Shown here piece by piece: positions 31,976 to 41,670 of a stretch of DNA of 64,000 nt. The stretch comes from Janthinobacterium lividum (lineage in GTDB: Bacteria > Pseudomonadota > Gammaproteobacteria > Burkholderiales > Burkholderiaceae_D), in assembly GCF_034424625.1 (NCBI RefSeq), contig NZ_CP139976.1:2418001-2482000 (forward strand), written 5' to 3'. The notes under the pieces are model-generated. The model did not search any database. It was not told where the DNA came from and saw only the letters and a list, made by a program, of their open reading frames with translations. Made by a program: the position numbers and the translations under genes. The first letter of the stretch is position 1. Each line of letters opens with the position of its first letter.

Positions 31976-34900
31976 TCAGACGACGAAGTTGGCCGCCGTC
32001 AGTTGCGTGATGTTCACCCCGCTCAGCAGCACAAGCGCCGTGTCGATGGCGTTGGCGTTGCTCAGATCACTCGAGTGATACACCGTCACGGCGCCGCTGT
32101 TTTGCGCATCGGCGATGACGATGTAGCCCTGGCCCGACAAGACGCTGTCGTCGGCTGCGATGGCGCTGGCCGCCGCGCCGATCGACACGGACGTGCCGTC
32201 GAAGATGAACAGGTTATTGTTGCTGAAGTCCGTGCCCACGTTGACGCCCACGGCCACCGACGCCGTCAGGTCGGCGATGGCCGACATGTCGATCACGTCG
32301 CCGCCGGCAGCCGGCAGGCCGGTGCTGAAGTCGGCCACCGTCAGCGGGTTGTGCAGGGCATTCTGGCTCAGCACGAACAGCTGGCTCGCGTCCGTCAGGT
32401 CGGCCTGGGCCTGGGCTGCCGCCGCTGCGGCGGCATCGGCATTCGCCGCCACCGTCAGCGAGCTGGCGTCCGTCAGGTCCGCCTGCGCCTGCGCCTGCAG
32501 GGCGGCGGCTGCTGCCGCATCGGCTGCCAGGTGCAGGGCATTGGCGTCCGTCAGGGCGGCTGTCTGCGCCGCTGCCAGCGCCGCTGCCGCTGCCGCATCG
32601 GCAGCCTGGGTGAGGGCCACGGCATCGGTCTGGTCGGCCAGCGCTTGCGCGGCGGCGGCGTTGGCGGCGTCCGCATTCGCCACGACGGCCAGGGCACTGG
32701 CGTCGGTCTGCGCGGCGATGGCGTTCGCCTGTGCCAGGGCCACGTCGGCAGCCTGCGCGTCGGCATTGGCCTGGGCCGCTGCCGCATCGTCCGCATACGC
32801 GGCACTCGCATTGGCGTGCGCTTGCGCCGCTGCTGCTGCCGCGCTGGCGGCGGCAGCATCGTCGGCTTGCGCCGCTTGCAGGGCAAGCAGGGAAGCGGCG
32901 GCCTGCGCCTGCGCCAGTGGCGCTGCCGCATCGGCCGCATGGGCGGCAAGTGCCGCTGCCGCCGCGTTGTTGGCGTTGACCGTGGCCGCTGCTGCCGCCG
33001 CATCGTCGGCCTGTGCCGCCTGGGTGAGCGCCAGCGAGATGGCGGCTTGGGCGGCGGCTGCGGCGGCCGCGTCGTCGGCGTTCTGCGCTGCCGTGGCTGC
33101 GGCCAGTGCACTGGCCGCCGTTGCTGCCGTGCTGGCGGCCAGCGCATCGGCGGCGATGGCGGCCGTGTGCGCGGCGGTGGCAGCGGCGGCATTGGCCGCT
33201 GCCTGATTGGCTGCCGTGTCGTCGGCCTGTGCCGCCTGGGCGGCGAGCAGTGATGCTGCCGCTGCGGCGGCGCTGGCGCTGGCGGCAGCATCCGCGGCTG
33301 CCGCTGCCGTGGCAGCCGTTTGCGCCAGCGCTGCGGTGGCGGCGGCATCCGCAGCTGCCTGGTCGTCGGCGACGGCGGCGTCGTGCGCTGCCTGGGCGTT
33401 GGCGGCATTGGCCGCTGCCAGCGCGGCTGCCGCGTCGTCTGCCTGCGCCGCTTGCGTGGCTGCCAGGGTGATGGCAGCGGCAACGGCCGCAGCCGCTGCC
33501 GCAACATCGGCATCATGCGCGTTTTGCGCCGCCAGCTGGGCTGCCGCGGCCGCGGCGGCGGTGGCGGCGACGTTGGCGTCCGCTGCCAGGGCTGCGTCCA
33601 GGGCCAGTTGCGCATTGGCGGCGGCAGTGGCGGCCGCTGCCGCGGTGGCGTCATCCGCCTGGGCATTGAGGGTGGCGGCCAGGGAAATGGCCGCTTGCGC
33701 CGCTGCCGCTGCCGCAGCGGCATCGGCGTTTTGCGCCGCGACGGCCGCCGCATGCGCGGCAGTCGCATTGGCGGCAGCGGTGGCAGCCGCCGCATCGTCG
33801 GCCTGCGCCGCCGCCAGCGCCGCATGGGCGGCAGCCGCATTGGCATTGGCCTGGGCCGCGTCATCGGCCGCACTCTGGGCGGTGAGGAGGAGGTTCAGTT
33901 TCAGCGTCCTGTCATTGTCGGCATCCAGGGCGTTGGTATCGGCCGTTACCGCCGCGTTCAGGTTGGCGATGGCCGCATTGAGCGCGGCATGGGCATTCAG
34001 GGCTGCCGTATCGGCCAGCTGCGCCGCCAGGGTGGCGGCCGCCGAAAGGGCGGCCGTGTGCGCGGCATTGGCGGCGGCATCGTCGGCGGCCAGCGCGGCG
34101 CTGGCTGCTGCCAGTGCATTGTTGGCTGCCGTTGCGAGCGCGGCCAGCCCTGCATCGGCCAGCAGCGCGGCATCGGCAATGAGCTGGGCCGCTGCCGCTG
34201 CTGCCGCCGTGCTTGCCGCCGTGGCGTCGTCGGCCAGGGCGGCATTCGTGGCGGCGAGCGAGGCGCTGGCCGTCAATATCGCCGCGTTGAGTGTGGTCGT
34301 GGCGGTATTCAGGGCCGCTTGCGCGTTGGCCGCCGCCGTGGCTGCTGCCGCGGCGAGGCTGTCGTCGTTCAGGGCCTGGTTCAGCGCGGCCAGTGCGCTC
34401 GCAGCCGCTGCCGCGGTCGTGCCGACAGCCGCATCGGCGGCCTGCGCGGCCAGCGTGGCTGCCAGCGAGACGGACGCCGTGAGGGCGGCGGCGGCAGCGG
34501 CGATATCGTCCGCTTGCGCATGTTGCGTGGCGGCGGCCGAGATGGCTGCCACGGCGGCGGCCGCAGCGGCAGCCGTATCGGCGGCGGCAGCGGCCACGGC
34601 GGCGGCCGTTGCATTGGTGGAGTTCAGCACAGCTGCAGCGGCCGCGGCATCGTCGGCCAGGGCCGCATTCAGCGACGCCAGCGCGTTGGCGGCGATGGTG
34701 GCGGCGCTGGCGGCGGCATTGTCGGCCAGCTGCGCCGCTTGCGCGGCCGCTTGCGAGACGTTGGCGACAGTGGCGGCCGTCGCAGCGGCCAGATCGTCGG
34801 CGACGGCGGCGGCGGTGGCCGCACTCGCCGTGATGGCGGCGGCGGCCGTGGCGGCCGCATTTGCATCCGCCTGCAGGGCCGCATTCAAGGCGGCCAGGGC

Positions 34901-37900
34901 GTTGGCCGCCGTCGCTGCCGTCGCGGCGGCGGCTGCATCGGCTGCCTGCGCCGCCTGTGCCGCTGCCAGCGAGGTGGCGGCCACGCCGGCGGCGGTGGCC
35001 GCCAGCGTGTCGTCCAGCGCCGCTGCGGTGGCCGCCGCCTGGGACGTCAGGGCGAGGGTGGCGGCGGCGGTGGCGGCACTGTCGGCCGCGAGCGCATTGT
35101 TCAGGGCTGTCAGGGACGCTGCGGCCGTTGCTGCGGTCGAGGCGGCGGCCGCATCATCGGCTTGCGCCGCCAGCGCGGCGGTGTTCGACAAGCCGGCCGT
35201 GGTGGCGGCGACGGTGGCCGCCAGCGCTGCCACCAGGTCGAACGGATGGGCAGCCGAATAGGCAGCCAGGGCGGCGGCATTCGCGGCATCGTTGTTGGCG
35301 ACGGTGGTCAGGGCGGCGGCATCCGTCAAGGCGGCCTTGGTGGCCGCCACGGTGGCGGCCGTGACGTCGAGCGTATGGGCAGTACCCAGCAGGACGGCAT
35401 CGGTGAGGCCAGCGACGGCGGCAGCTGCCGTGGAGGCGGTGGCATTGACGGTCGCTACCAGGCCCAGGGCGACGGCATCCGTCAGGTTGGCCGTTGTTTG
35501 TGCGGCGGTGGCGGCCGCCGCATCGACGGTGGCCGTCAAGCCCAGTGCGACGGCGTCGGTCAGGGCGGCCGTGGCAGCCGCCGTATTGGCTGCGGCCGTG
35601 GCGGCCGTCGAGACGGTGCCCAGTGCCACGGCATCGGTCAGATTGGCAACGGCGGCAGCGGTGCTGGCGGCCGTGTTGGCGACCGTCGACACGAGGCCCA
35701 ATGCCACGGCGTCGGTGAGGTTGGCCGTCGTTTGCAGGGCGGAAGCGGCCGCCGCGTCGGCCGTGGCGACCAGGCCCAAGGCCGTGGCGTCGGTCAGCGC
35801 GGCGGTGGCGGCTGCCGTATTGGCGGCGGTGGTGGCCGCTGTCGAGAGCGTACCCAGGGCCACCGCATCGGTCAGGTTGGCAACATTCGTCGCCGTATTG
35901 GCGGCGGCGGCAGCGGCCGTGGCGAGCAGGCCCAGGCCGGCGGCATCCGTCAGATTGGCCGTCGCCTGCAGGGTGGCGGCCAGGGTGGCGTCGGCGGTCG
36001 AGATCACGCCCAGCGCCGTGGCATCCGTCAGCGCGGCAAGGTTGGCGGCGGAGGTAGCGACCAGCGCATCGGCGTTCGAGATGAGGCTCAGCGCGATGGC
36101 GTCGGTCTGGCCGGCAGTCGTGACGGCCAGGGCTGCGGCCGCATCGGCTGCGGAAGAGGCCAGGCCCAGGGCCACGGCGTCGGTCTGATTGGCAACAAAT
36201 TGTGCCGTGGTCAGCGCGTTTTGCGCCAGCGTATTGGCGGCCGTCAAGGTGGTGACGGCAGTCTGGGCGGCAAGTTCAGCGGCAGCGTCGGCAGTGGAGG
36301 CAATGCCCAGCGTGCCGGCATCGGTCAGCAAGGCCGTGGTGGCGGCAGCCGCGGCGGCGGCCTGTGCCGCGGCAGCTGCGCTGACGGCCGAGATATCGAT
36401 CCCGCCCAGCAGGGCGGCCGTTTCCGCCGCCGAGACGGCAGCGGCCGCCGTGGCGATGAGCGCATCGGCATTGGTCAGGTCGGCGATGGTTTGCAGGCCG
36501 GCTGCCGCCAGCGCATCGGCGGTGGAGATGCCGGCAAGGATGGTGGCATCGAACAGGGCGGCAGAGATATCGGCATTATCGGCACCGATCTGCAAGGTAT
36601 TGACCGTGGCCGTCAGATCGAGCACGCTGGTTTGGCCAGCCGTGACATTGGCGGCCAGGGCGGCGAGGTTGGCCAGATTGAACGCATTCAGGGCGACGTT
36701 GACGTCCAGCAGGCTGGCTTGCGAATTGGCGGCAGCCGCATCGGCGTCCGCCTGGTCGGCTGCTTGCTGCAAGGCGACGACATCGGTCTGGTCGGCCACT
36801 GTTTGCGCATTGGCGGCATCGCTGGCGGCGGCCGCGTCGGCAGCGGCCAGGGCGGCCGCATCCGTCTGGTTGGCCGTCGTTTGCGCGGCCAGCGCGGCGG
36901 CGGCATCGGCGTCGGAAATCACTTGCAGGGCGGCCGCGTCCGTCAATGCCGCTTGCGTGGCGGCGCCGGCGGCCGTGCTGGCTGCCGCATCGGCCGTGAT
37001 TTGCAGGGCGGCCGCGTCGCTCAGGCTGGCCGTGACGACGGCATTCGCCGCCACGGTAGCGGCAAGGGCTGCGGCAGCGTCAAGCGCGGCGGCATCGGTA
37101 CTGGCGGCAAGGGCTGCTGCGGCGGCTGCGGCAGCGTCGGCATCGGAAATCAGGGCCAGTGCGGCCGCATCCGTCAAGCCGGCCTGGAGCTGTGCTGCGT
37201 CCGACGCCGCGGTGGCGGCGTCGGCGATCAGGCCCAGGGTGGGCGCGTCCGTCATGTTCGCTTGCGTCTGTGCATTGGCGGCGTTCGTGGCGGCGGCATT
37301 GGCGGCAGCCTGCAGGGCGACGGCGTCGGTGGCGTTGGCGATGGCAGCGTCCTGGGCGGCAACGCCGGCGGCGGCGTCCGCTGCCATGCTCAAGGCGACG
37401 GCATCGGTCAGGCCCGCTTGCGTACTGGCCGCGGTGGCCGCATTCGCGGCGGCGGTGGCAGCGATACCGAGTGCCGCGGCATCGCTGGCATTGGCAGCTG
37501 CCGCCGCATTCGCTGCCGCGGCGGCGGCTGCGTTCGAGGCGGCAGCCAGGGCGGCGGCATCGGTGGCGGCGGCTGCGGTGGCGGCAGCGGCGGCGGTGGC
37601 GGCATCCGCATCGGAGATCAATGCAAGGGCGGCGGCATCCGTCAGGCTGGCCTGGATGCCTGCGGCGACGGCGGCATTGGCGGCGGCGGTGGCCGCCAGG
37701 TCCAGCGCGGCGGCGTCCGTGGCATTGGCAAGCGCCGTGGCGGCGGCGGCAGCGGCGGCATCATTGGCGGAGATGACGCCAAGCGCTGCCGCGTCGGTCA
37801 GCGCTGCCTGGGTGTTGGCTGCGGCGGCGACCACGTCGGCCGCATCGGCGATGGCTTGCAATGCCGGGGCGTTGGTCTGGTCCGCCTGGGTTTGCGCCGC

Positions 37901-39040
37901 ATCGGCCGCGGCGTGTGCGGCGGCGGCGTTGGCGGCGGCCGTGGCGGCAGCCGCATCAGCATTTTGCGCCGACGTGGCGGCGGCCTGGGAGGTGGCAGCG
38001 GCAGCGGCAGCGGTGGCTGCCGCGCTGTCGTCATTCGTGGCGGCGGTAGCGGCCGCTTGCGCGCCGGGGACGACGGCTGCCGTGCTGGCTGCCAGCGTAT
38101 CGTCGCTGGTGGCGGTATTGGCAGCGAGCAAGGCTGCTGCCGCTGCGGCGGCAGCCTGTGCCGCCAGTTGATCGGCCAGGATGGCGGCATTCGCCGCTGC
38201 CAGCGAAGCTGCTGCCGTGGCTGCTGCCGCGGCGGCGCTGGCGTCATCGGCCAGGGCGTTGCTGGCGGCAGCCGCCGCGGCGGCGGCGGCCAGCACGGCC
38301 GCGTCGGTCACGACGGTGGTGGTGGATTGATTTCCCGTGCCGCCCTGGCCGCCGGTCGAGCCGCCCGTTCCTCCGGTGCCGCCCGTGCCGCCAGTTCCCG
38401 TGCCACCCGTGCCCGTGCCACCGGTGCCCGTACCGCCCGTACCCGTACCGCCAGTGCCGGTACCTCCTGTCCCCGTGCCACCCGTACCGGAGCCGCCAGC
38501 TGCGGCGCCGCCTCCGCCGCCACCGCCTGCCGCGGCGGCAACCAGGCCAAGGCCGCCGAGCGCGCCCAGCACGCCAAGTCCGCCCAATCCGCCTGCCGCG
38601 CCGGCACCCGCGCCCGCGCCAGCCGATGCCCCGGCGACATCCACGACACTGCCGCTGGGGATCCCGGCGGCGCCAGCACCCGCGCCTGCCGCGCCGCCAT
38701 TGTTGTCGCTTTGCGGCGTGCCGAGATCGGCGCTGCCGTTGCCGGCCTGGCCTGCTGCGGCGCCGCTGCCACCGCCACCGGCTGCCGCGGCGGCTGCCGC
38801 TACAGCGGCGGCCGCGCCCAGGGCGCCGGCATTGCCCGTATCGGCGCTTCCCGTGACTTCGACGACATTTTCAGGCGGCATGCTTTGGCTGGCATCGGCC
38901 CCTTGCACCAGTTCATCTTCGTCATACTGCTTGCGGTCGCCGTTTTTCGGGTTGGCGACTTTTTTTGCGGGCGTCGCGACCTTGGCGCCAAGGCCTTCGG
39001 CATTGACGGGAACTTGTGCTGGATTTTGGATGGTGGCCAT
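31976..39040 (-). CDS. Giant alanine-rich repeat protein, type I secretion substrate
   Basis: A protein of 2354 residues starting MATIQNPAQVPVN, with GGAG nine bases upstream. Residues 1-180 form a polar head and a Gly/Ala hydrophobic patch, and a Gly-Thr linker follows (about 183-236). From about 245 to 2220 nearly every second residue is Ala, with Asp, Thr, Asn, Gln, Leu and Val and only a handful of Lys, Arg, Glu or aromatic residues. One part has 26-residue units headed by LTDAxALG; another has units of about 24 headed by ADDA. The last 120 residues switch to normal composition (DVIDMSAIADL ... QLTAANFVV), like C-terminal type I secretion signals. RTX nonapeptides are absent. The adjacent TolC-ABC-HlyD genes are its likely exporter. 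A helical surface or biofilm adhesin is inferred; ice binding is a speculative alternative based on resemblance to type I antifreeze composition. Confidence 0.85.
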   Translation of the reverse strand: MATIQNPAQVPVNAEGLGAKVATPAKKVANPKNGDRKQYDEDELVQGADASQSMPPENVVEVTGSADTGNAGALGAAAAVAAAAAAAGGGGSGAAAGQAGNGSADLGTPQSDNNGGAAGAGAGAAGIPSGSVVDVAGASAGAGAGAGAAGGLGGLGVLGALGGLGLVAAAAGGGGGGGAAAGGSGTGGTGTGGTGTGGTGTGGTGTGGTGTGGTGTGGTGGTGGTGGSTGGQGGTGNQSTTTVVTDAAVLAAAAAAAAASNALADDASAAAAAATAAASLAAANAAILADQLAAQAAAAAAAALLAANTATSDDTLAASTAAVVPGAQAAATAATNDDSAAATAAAAAATSQAAATSAQNADAAAATAAANAAAAHAAADAAQTQADQTNAPALQAIADAADVVAAAANTQAALTDAAALGVISANDAAAAAAATALANATDAAALDLAATAAANAAVAAGIQASLTDAAALALISDADAATAAAAATAAAATDAAALAAASNAAAAAAANAAAAANASDAAALGIAATAAANAATAASTQAGLTDAVALSMAADAAAGVAAQDAAIANATDAVALQAAANAAATNAANAQTQANMTDAPTLGLIADAATAASDAAQLQAGLTDAAALALISDADAAAAAAAALAASTDAAALDAAAALAATVAANAVVTASLSDAAALQITADAAASTAAGAATQAALTDAAALQVISDADAAAALAAQTTANQTDAAALAAADAAAASDAANAQTVADQTDVVALQQAADQADADAAAANSQASLLDVNVALNAFNLANLAALAANVTAGQTSVLDLTATVNTLQIGADNADISAALFDATILAGISTADALAAAGLQTIADLTNADALIATAAAAVSAAETAALLGGIDISAVSAAAAAQAAAAAAATTALLTDAGTLGIASTADAAAELAAQTAVTTLTAANTLAQNALTTAQFVANQTDAVALGLASSAADAAAALAVTTAGQTDAIALSLISNADALVATSAANLAALTDATALGVISTADATLAATLQATANLTDAAGLGLLATAAAAAANTATNVANLTDAVALGTLSTAATTAANTAAATAALTDATALGLVATADAAAASALQTTANLTDAVALGLVSTVANTAASTAAAVANLTDAVALGTVSTAATAAANTAAATAALTDAVALGLTATVDAAAATAAQTTANLTDAVALGLVATVNATASTAAAAVAGLTDAVLLGTAHTLDVTAATVAATKAALTDAAALTTVANNDAANAAALAAYSAAHPFDLVAALAATVAATTAGLSNTAALAAQADDAAAASTAATAAASLTALNNALAADSAATAAATLALTSQAAATAAALDDTLAATAAGVAATSLAAAQAAQAADAAAAATAATAANALAALNAALQADANAAATAAAAITASAATAAAVADDLAAATAATVANVSQAAAQAAQLADNAAASAATIAANALASLNAALADDAAAAAAVLNSTNATAAAVAAAAADTAAAAAAAVAAISAAATQHAQADDIAAAAAALTASVSLAATLAAQAADAAVGTTAAAAASALAALNQALNDDSLAAAAATAAANAQAALNTATTTLNAAILTASASLAATNAALADDATAASTAAAAAAAQLIADAALLADAGLAALATAANNALAAASAALAADDAAANAAHTAALSAAATLAAQLADTAALNAHAALNAAIANLNAAVTADTNALDADNDRTLKLNLLLTAQSAADDAAQANANAAAAHAALAAAQADDAAAATAAANATAAHAAAVAAQNADAAAAAAAAQAAISLAATLNAQADDATAAAAATAAANAQLALDAALAADANVAATAAAAAAAQLAAQNAHDADVAAAAAAVAAAITLAATQAAQADDAAAALAAANAANAQAAHDAAVADDQAAADAAATAALAQTAATAAAAADAAASASAAAAAASLLAAQAAQADDTAANQAAANAAAATAAHTAAIAADALAASTAATAASALAAATAAQNADDAAAAAAAQAAISLALTQAAQADDAAAAAATVNANNAAAAALAAHAADAAAPLAQAQAAASLLALQAAQADDAAAASAAAAAAQAHANASAAYADDAAAAQANADAQAADVALAQANAIAAQTDASALAVVANADAANAAAAQALADQTDAVALTQAADAAAAAALAAAQTAALTDANALHLAADAAAAAALQAQAQADLTDASSLTVAANADAAAAAAAQAQADLTDASQLFVLSQNALHNPLTVADFSTGLPAAGGDVIDMSAIADLTASVAVGVNVGTDFSNNNLFIFDGTSVSIGAAASAIAADDSVLSGQGYIVIADAQNSGAVTVYHSSDLSNANAIDTALVLLSGVNITQLTAANFVV
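38367..38498 (-). repeat. Tandem 15-base repeats coding the Gly-Thr linker
   Basis: The minus strand encodes about eight copies of a five-residue unit of the form GTGGT. Copies differ at third codon positions, so the array has been kept for protein composition rather than by recent duplication. It links the N-terminal head to the alanine repeats of the giant protein. Confidence 0.75.
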
Positions 39041-39799
39041 TTTAAAGTCTCCGGAAGAGGTTGGATATTCGTTCAATTTTTTTAAGATATTAAAAAATCA
39101 GTAATGTATTTCGTTTCCTTGGTTACTCCGGCGTGGCTTGGGCCGTGGTCGAACTCTGATGTTGCCGATGTTGATAGTGGCAAGTAAAACATAATTGGAA
39201 AAAAATCGCTGACGTAAAAGAGCGCTTGATCCTTGATATTAAAAATACTAATTTTGCATTTGTTTTGCATGGCGCTTATTTCTCGTATTTTGCTTCGCCC
39301 GTAACTGGCTTGCTTTACGATATACACTGGCAGGATGGCATATTTACAGGATGTCCGCGCCTGCCCTCACTCTGATGGTAATTTCAATTTTGAAACTTTC
39401 AATTTCATTTTGATCATTTTCCATGACTCTATTCTGTCAAGCTTTGCGCAAGTGAATAATCACGTATTGTCACGAAACAGGGCTTTCCGGATGAATCTGC
39501 TGCCATGCGCCAGCATTTCTGCGCCTTTCATCTCAAAAATCGTCTCGCTATCGATCTGCTAGTTGTTGCTTTTTTGTCCGGTGATTATCAAATTTGATTG
39601 GTAATAAAATACGATAGGAATAATTATTTGTAATTTTTATATCTAATTAATACTATCGAATGAATAGTCTTTATTTGGTGAGGGAATTTATTACTGATTA
39701 CTAGCAGTACGATAGTGATTGTTTTCGGCGGCGTAACAGGAGGAAATGAAAACGCCCCGGCGGGCGGGGCGTTTTTTACGGGGATGCGATGGTGCGCTG
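39041..39799. other. AT-rich noncoding stretch upstream of the giant protein gene
   Basis: These 759 bases are clearly AT-rich against a GC-rich background, densest at 39580-39720 (runs such as TAATTATTTGTAATTTTTAT). No coding frame is credible; the frames found are short and composed of rare codons. The region should hold the promoter of the type I secretion operon and perhaps binding sites for H-NS-like silencers. The terminator at 39749-39777 closes its right side. Confidence 0.6.
39749..39777. terminator. Terminator behind the ABC permease gene
   Basis: ACGCCCC (39752-39758) and GGGGCGT (39766-39772) form a stem with a 7-base loop. T's follow on the plus strand and A's precede on the left, so it can act in both directions. 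It most likely ends the GntR-ABC operon running leftward. Confidence 0.8.
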
Positions 39800-40801
39800 T
39801 CAGCCTTCCTCGCGCCAGCTTCGCAGGCGGATGGCGGCGTAAATCAGGGCCGCGCCTGCCGCTGCGCCCAGCCAGACGGCTGGCAAGGCCAGGCTGGACC
39901 AGGAATTGCTGAACACATCGATGCGCGTCATGTGCGATCCTCCCTCTGCCAGGGCGTGCATGCGTGGCAGCAGTTCGGGTTCGAACAGATACCAGCTGCC
40001 GGGAAGAGTGCCCAGCAGGGCGCGTCCGATGACATTCATCTGTATCCAGCTGACATCGCTTTCCGTCTGCGTCAGCTTGCCGGCCCAGACTGTCAGGATG
40101 AGCAGCAGCAGCGGCACGCCGACGGCCCACAGGAAGACTTTCGACTTGGCCCAACTCGATACCATCAGCAGCCAGCCCACCGTCGGCAAGGCCCACAGGC
40201 AATACACTGGCAGCAAGCCGAACACGCGCAGCGGTCCCAGGTAGAGGCCGGAAGAGCCGAGCAGTTCGGCAAACACGTGGATGCCGTTGGCCGCCAGCAC
40301 GCCGCTGAGGATCAGGATCAGGGCCAGCGACGTCAGGCTGGCGGCAGCGGCCACGATCAGCGGCGCGACCAGCAGGGCGATGGCCGCTTTCGACAGCACC
40401 GTCTGCGCATCCGAGACGGGCAGCGATTTCCAGAACAGCACGCTGCGGTCGCGGCGGTCGTCATGCAGGGCGCTCAGGCAATAGAAGAACACGAGGAAGC
40501 CCAGTGCCAGGAACAGCGGCGCGGCCGCATACGTATAGTTATTGGCGACGGCGTCGATGATTTCCGTGCGGCGCGGGCCGAAGGTGCGCGTATTGAAAAC
40601 GGTGCTCCAGGAAATTTCCTCGCCATTGACGATGAGCGCCGTGTGCATTTTGGTCTTTGCGACGGTCGCGGCTGCCATCAGGGCGCCCAGCACCGTCATG
40701 ACGACACCGATCAGGGCAGGCGTCCACAGCAGCATGCCCTTGTGTTCCCACAACTCGCGCCGGATCAGCCATTGCATCTTGTTTACAGGGGAAATACTCA
40801 T
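39800..40801 (-). CDS. ABC transporter permease (ABC-2 type)
   Basis: A protein of 333 residues with about six membrane segments. It starts MSISPVNKMQWLIRRELWEH, a form common in ABC-2 permeases, with a large extracytoplasmic loop after helix 1 (residues 45-95). Helices include LFLALGFLVFFYCLSAL and AIALLVAPLIVAAAASLTSL. The ATG overlaps the ATPase stop by 4 bases, which shows tight coupling. With the GntR and ATPase genes it makes a YtrA-type efflux unit. The substrate could be an antimicrobial peptide or cell-wall compound, as for ytr systems, but that is only by analogy. Confidence 0.82.
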   Translation of the reverse strand: MSISPVNKMQWLIRRELWEHKGMLLWTPALIGVVMTVLGALMAAATVAKTKMHTALIVNGEEISWSTVFNTRTFGPRRTEIIDAVANNYTYAAAPLFLALGFLVFFYCLSALHDDRRDRSVLFWKSLPVSDAQTVLSKAAIALLVAPLIVAAAASLTSLALILILSGVLAANGIHVFAELLGSSGLYLGPLRVFGLLPVYCLWALPTVGWLLMVSSWAKSKVFLWAVGVPLLLLILTVWAGKLTQTESDVSWIQMNVIGRALLGTLPGSWYLFEPELLPRMHALAEGGSHMTRIDVFSNSWSSLALPAVWLGAAAGAALIYAAIRLRSWREEG

Positions 40802-41670
40802 TGGTACGATCCTTTCATGGTCGCGACAAACAGGTCAGCCAGGCTGGGCGTGCGTATTTCGCCGAGTGCGGCCAGCTGGGTGCGGGCGACGCCGTCGAAC
40901 AGCATCACCGACTTGCCGAACACGCTGCGTTCGCTGATCGGCTGCAGAGCACGCGCTGGATTGACGTGCTGCGGGCCCACCATCACCTCGATGTAGCGCT
41001 CGCCCACTTCTTCCATGCTGGACGCCAGTACGATCTTGCCGTCACGAATGAACATCAGGTCGCTGAGGATGTGTTCCACTTCCTCGATCTGGTGCGTGGT
41101 GATGACGATGGTCTTGTTTTCATCGAAATAGTCTTCCAGCAAGTTCTGGTAAAACTGCTTGCGGTACAGGATGTCCAGGCCCAGGGTCGGCTCGTCGAGC
41201 ACCAGCAGTTTGGCATCGATGGCCATCACGAGCGCCAGGTGCAGCTGCACCACCATGCCCTTCGACATGGCCTTGACCTTCATCTTCGGCGACAGCTTGG
41301 TGTGGGCCAGGTAGCGTTCGGCCTTGCTGCGGTCGAAACGTGGATGCACGCCAGCAACGAAATCGATGGCGTCGGCGACGCGCAGCCAGCTTGGCAGGAT
41401 GGCCACGTCGGCGATGAAGCACACGTCTTCCATCAGCGCATCGCGCTGCACGCGGGGATCGCGCCCCAGCACCGACAAGTCGCCATCGAAGCCCGTCAGG
41501 CCCAGGATGGCTTTCAGGGTGGTGGTCTTGCCGGAACCGTTAGGGCCGATCAAGCCGACGATGCGCCCCGGCGCGATATCGAAGCTGATGCCATCGATGG
41601 CCACCTGCTTGCCATACTGCTTGCGCAGGCCGCGCGCGCTGATGACGCTGTCCTTGTTCAATGCATTCAT
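40798..41670 (-). CDS. ABC transporter ATP-binding protein
   Basis: A protein of 290 residues starting MNALNKDSVISARGLRKQYG, preceded by GGAGAG. Walker A is GPNGSGKTT, Walker B LLVLDEPTLGLD, and the H-loop is ITTHQIEE. The signature segment KAMSKGMVVQLHLALVMAI replaces the canonical LSGGQ with MSKGM, which is common in YtrB/EcsA-like subfamilies. The last 80 residues form a C-terminal domain (LPPxxV-like VGERYIEVMVGP). It overlaps the GntR gene by 4 bases and the permease gene by 4 bases, so the three form one translation-coupled operon. Confidence 0.9.
   Translation of the reverse strand: MNALNKDSVISARGLRKQYGKQVAIDGISFDIAPGRIVGLIGPNGSGKTTTLKAILGLTGFDGDLSVLGRDPRVQRDALMEDVCFIADVAILPSWLRVADAIDFVAGVHPRFDRSKAERYLAHTKLSPKMKVKAMSKGMVVQLHLALVMAIDAKLLVLDEPTLGLDILYRKQFYQNLLEDYFDENKTIVITTHQIEEVEHILSDLMFIRDGKIVLASSMEEVGERYIEVMVGPQHVNPARALQPISERSVFGKSVMLFDGVARTQLAALGEIRTPSLADLFVATMKGSYQ

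Noticed and set aside
34900..38300. CRISPR-like or satellite DNA repeat within the giant gene
   Set aside because: Repeats are at protein level with varied codons; there are no identical DNA units with unique spacers and no cas genes.
32160..39085. Very long plus-strand frames (up to about 1900 residues) over the giant gene
   Set aside because: They arise because GCN alanine codons read backwards give no stop codons. They have no ribosome sites, odd Arg/Gly/Cys or Ala/Ser-rich products, and no signal or family. The minus-strand frame has all of these supports.
39335..39562. 75-residue plus-strand frame in the AT-rich gap
   Set aside because: No ribosome site, no family resemblance and unusual codon use; likely chance in AT-rich DNA.
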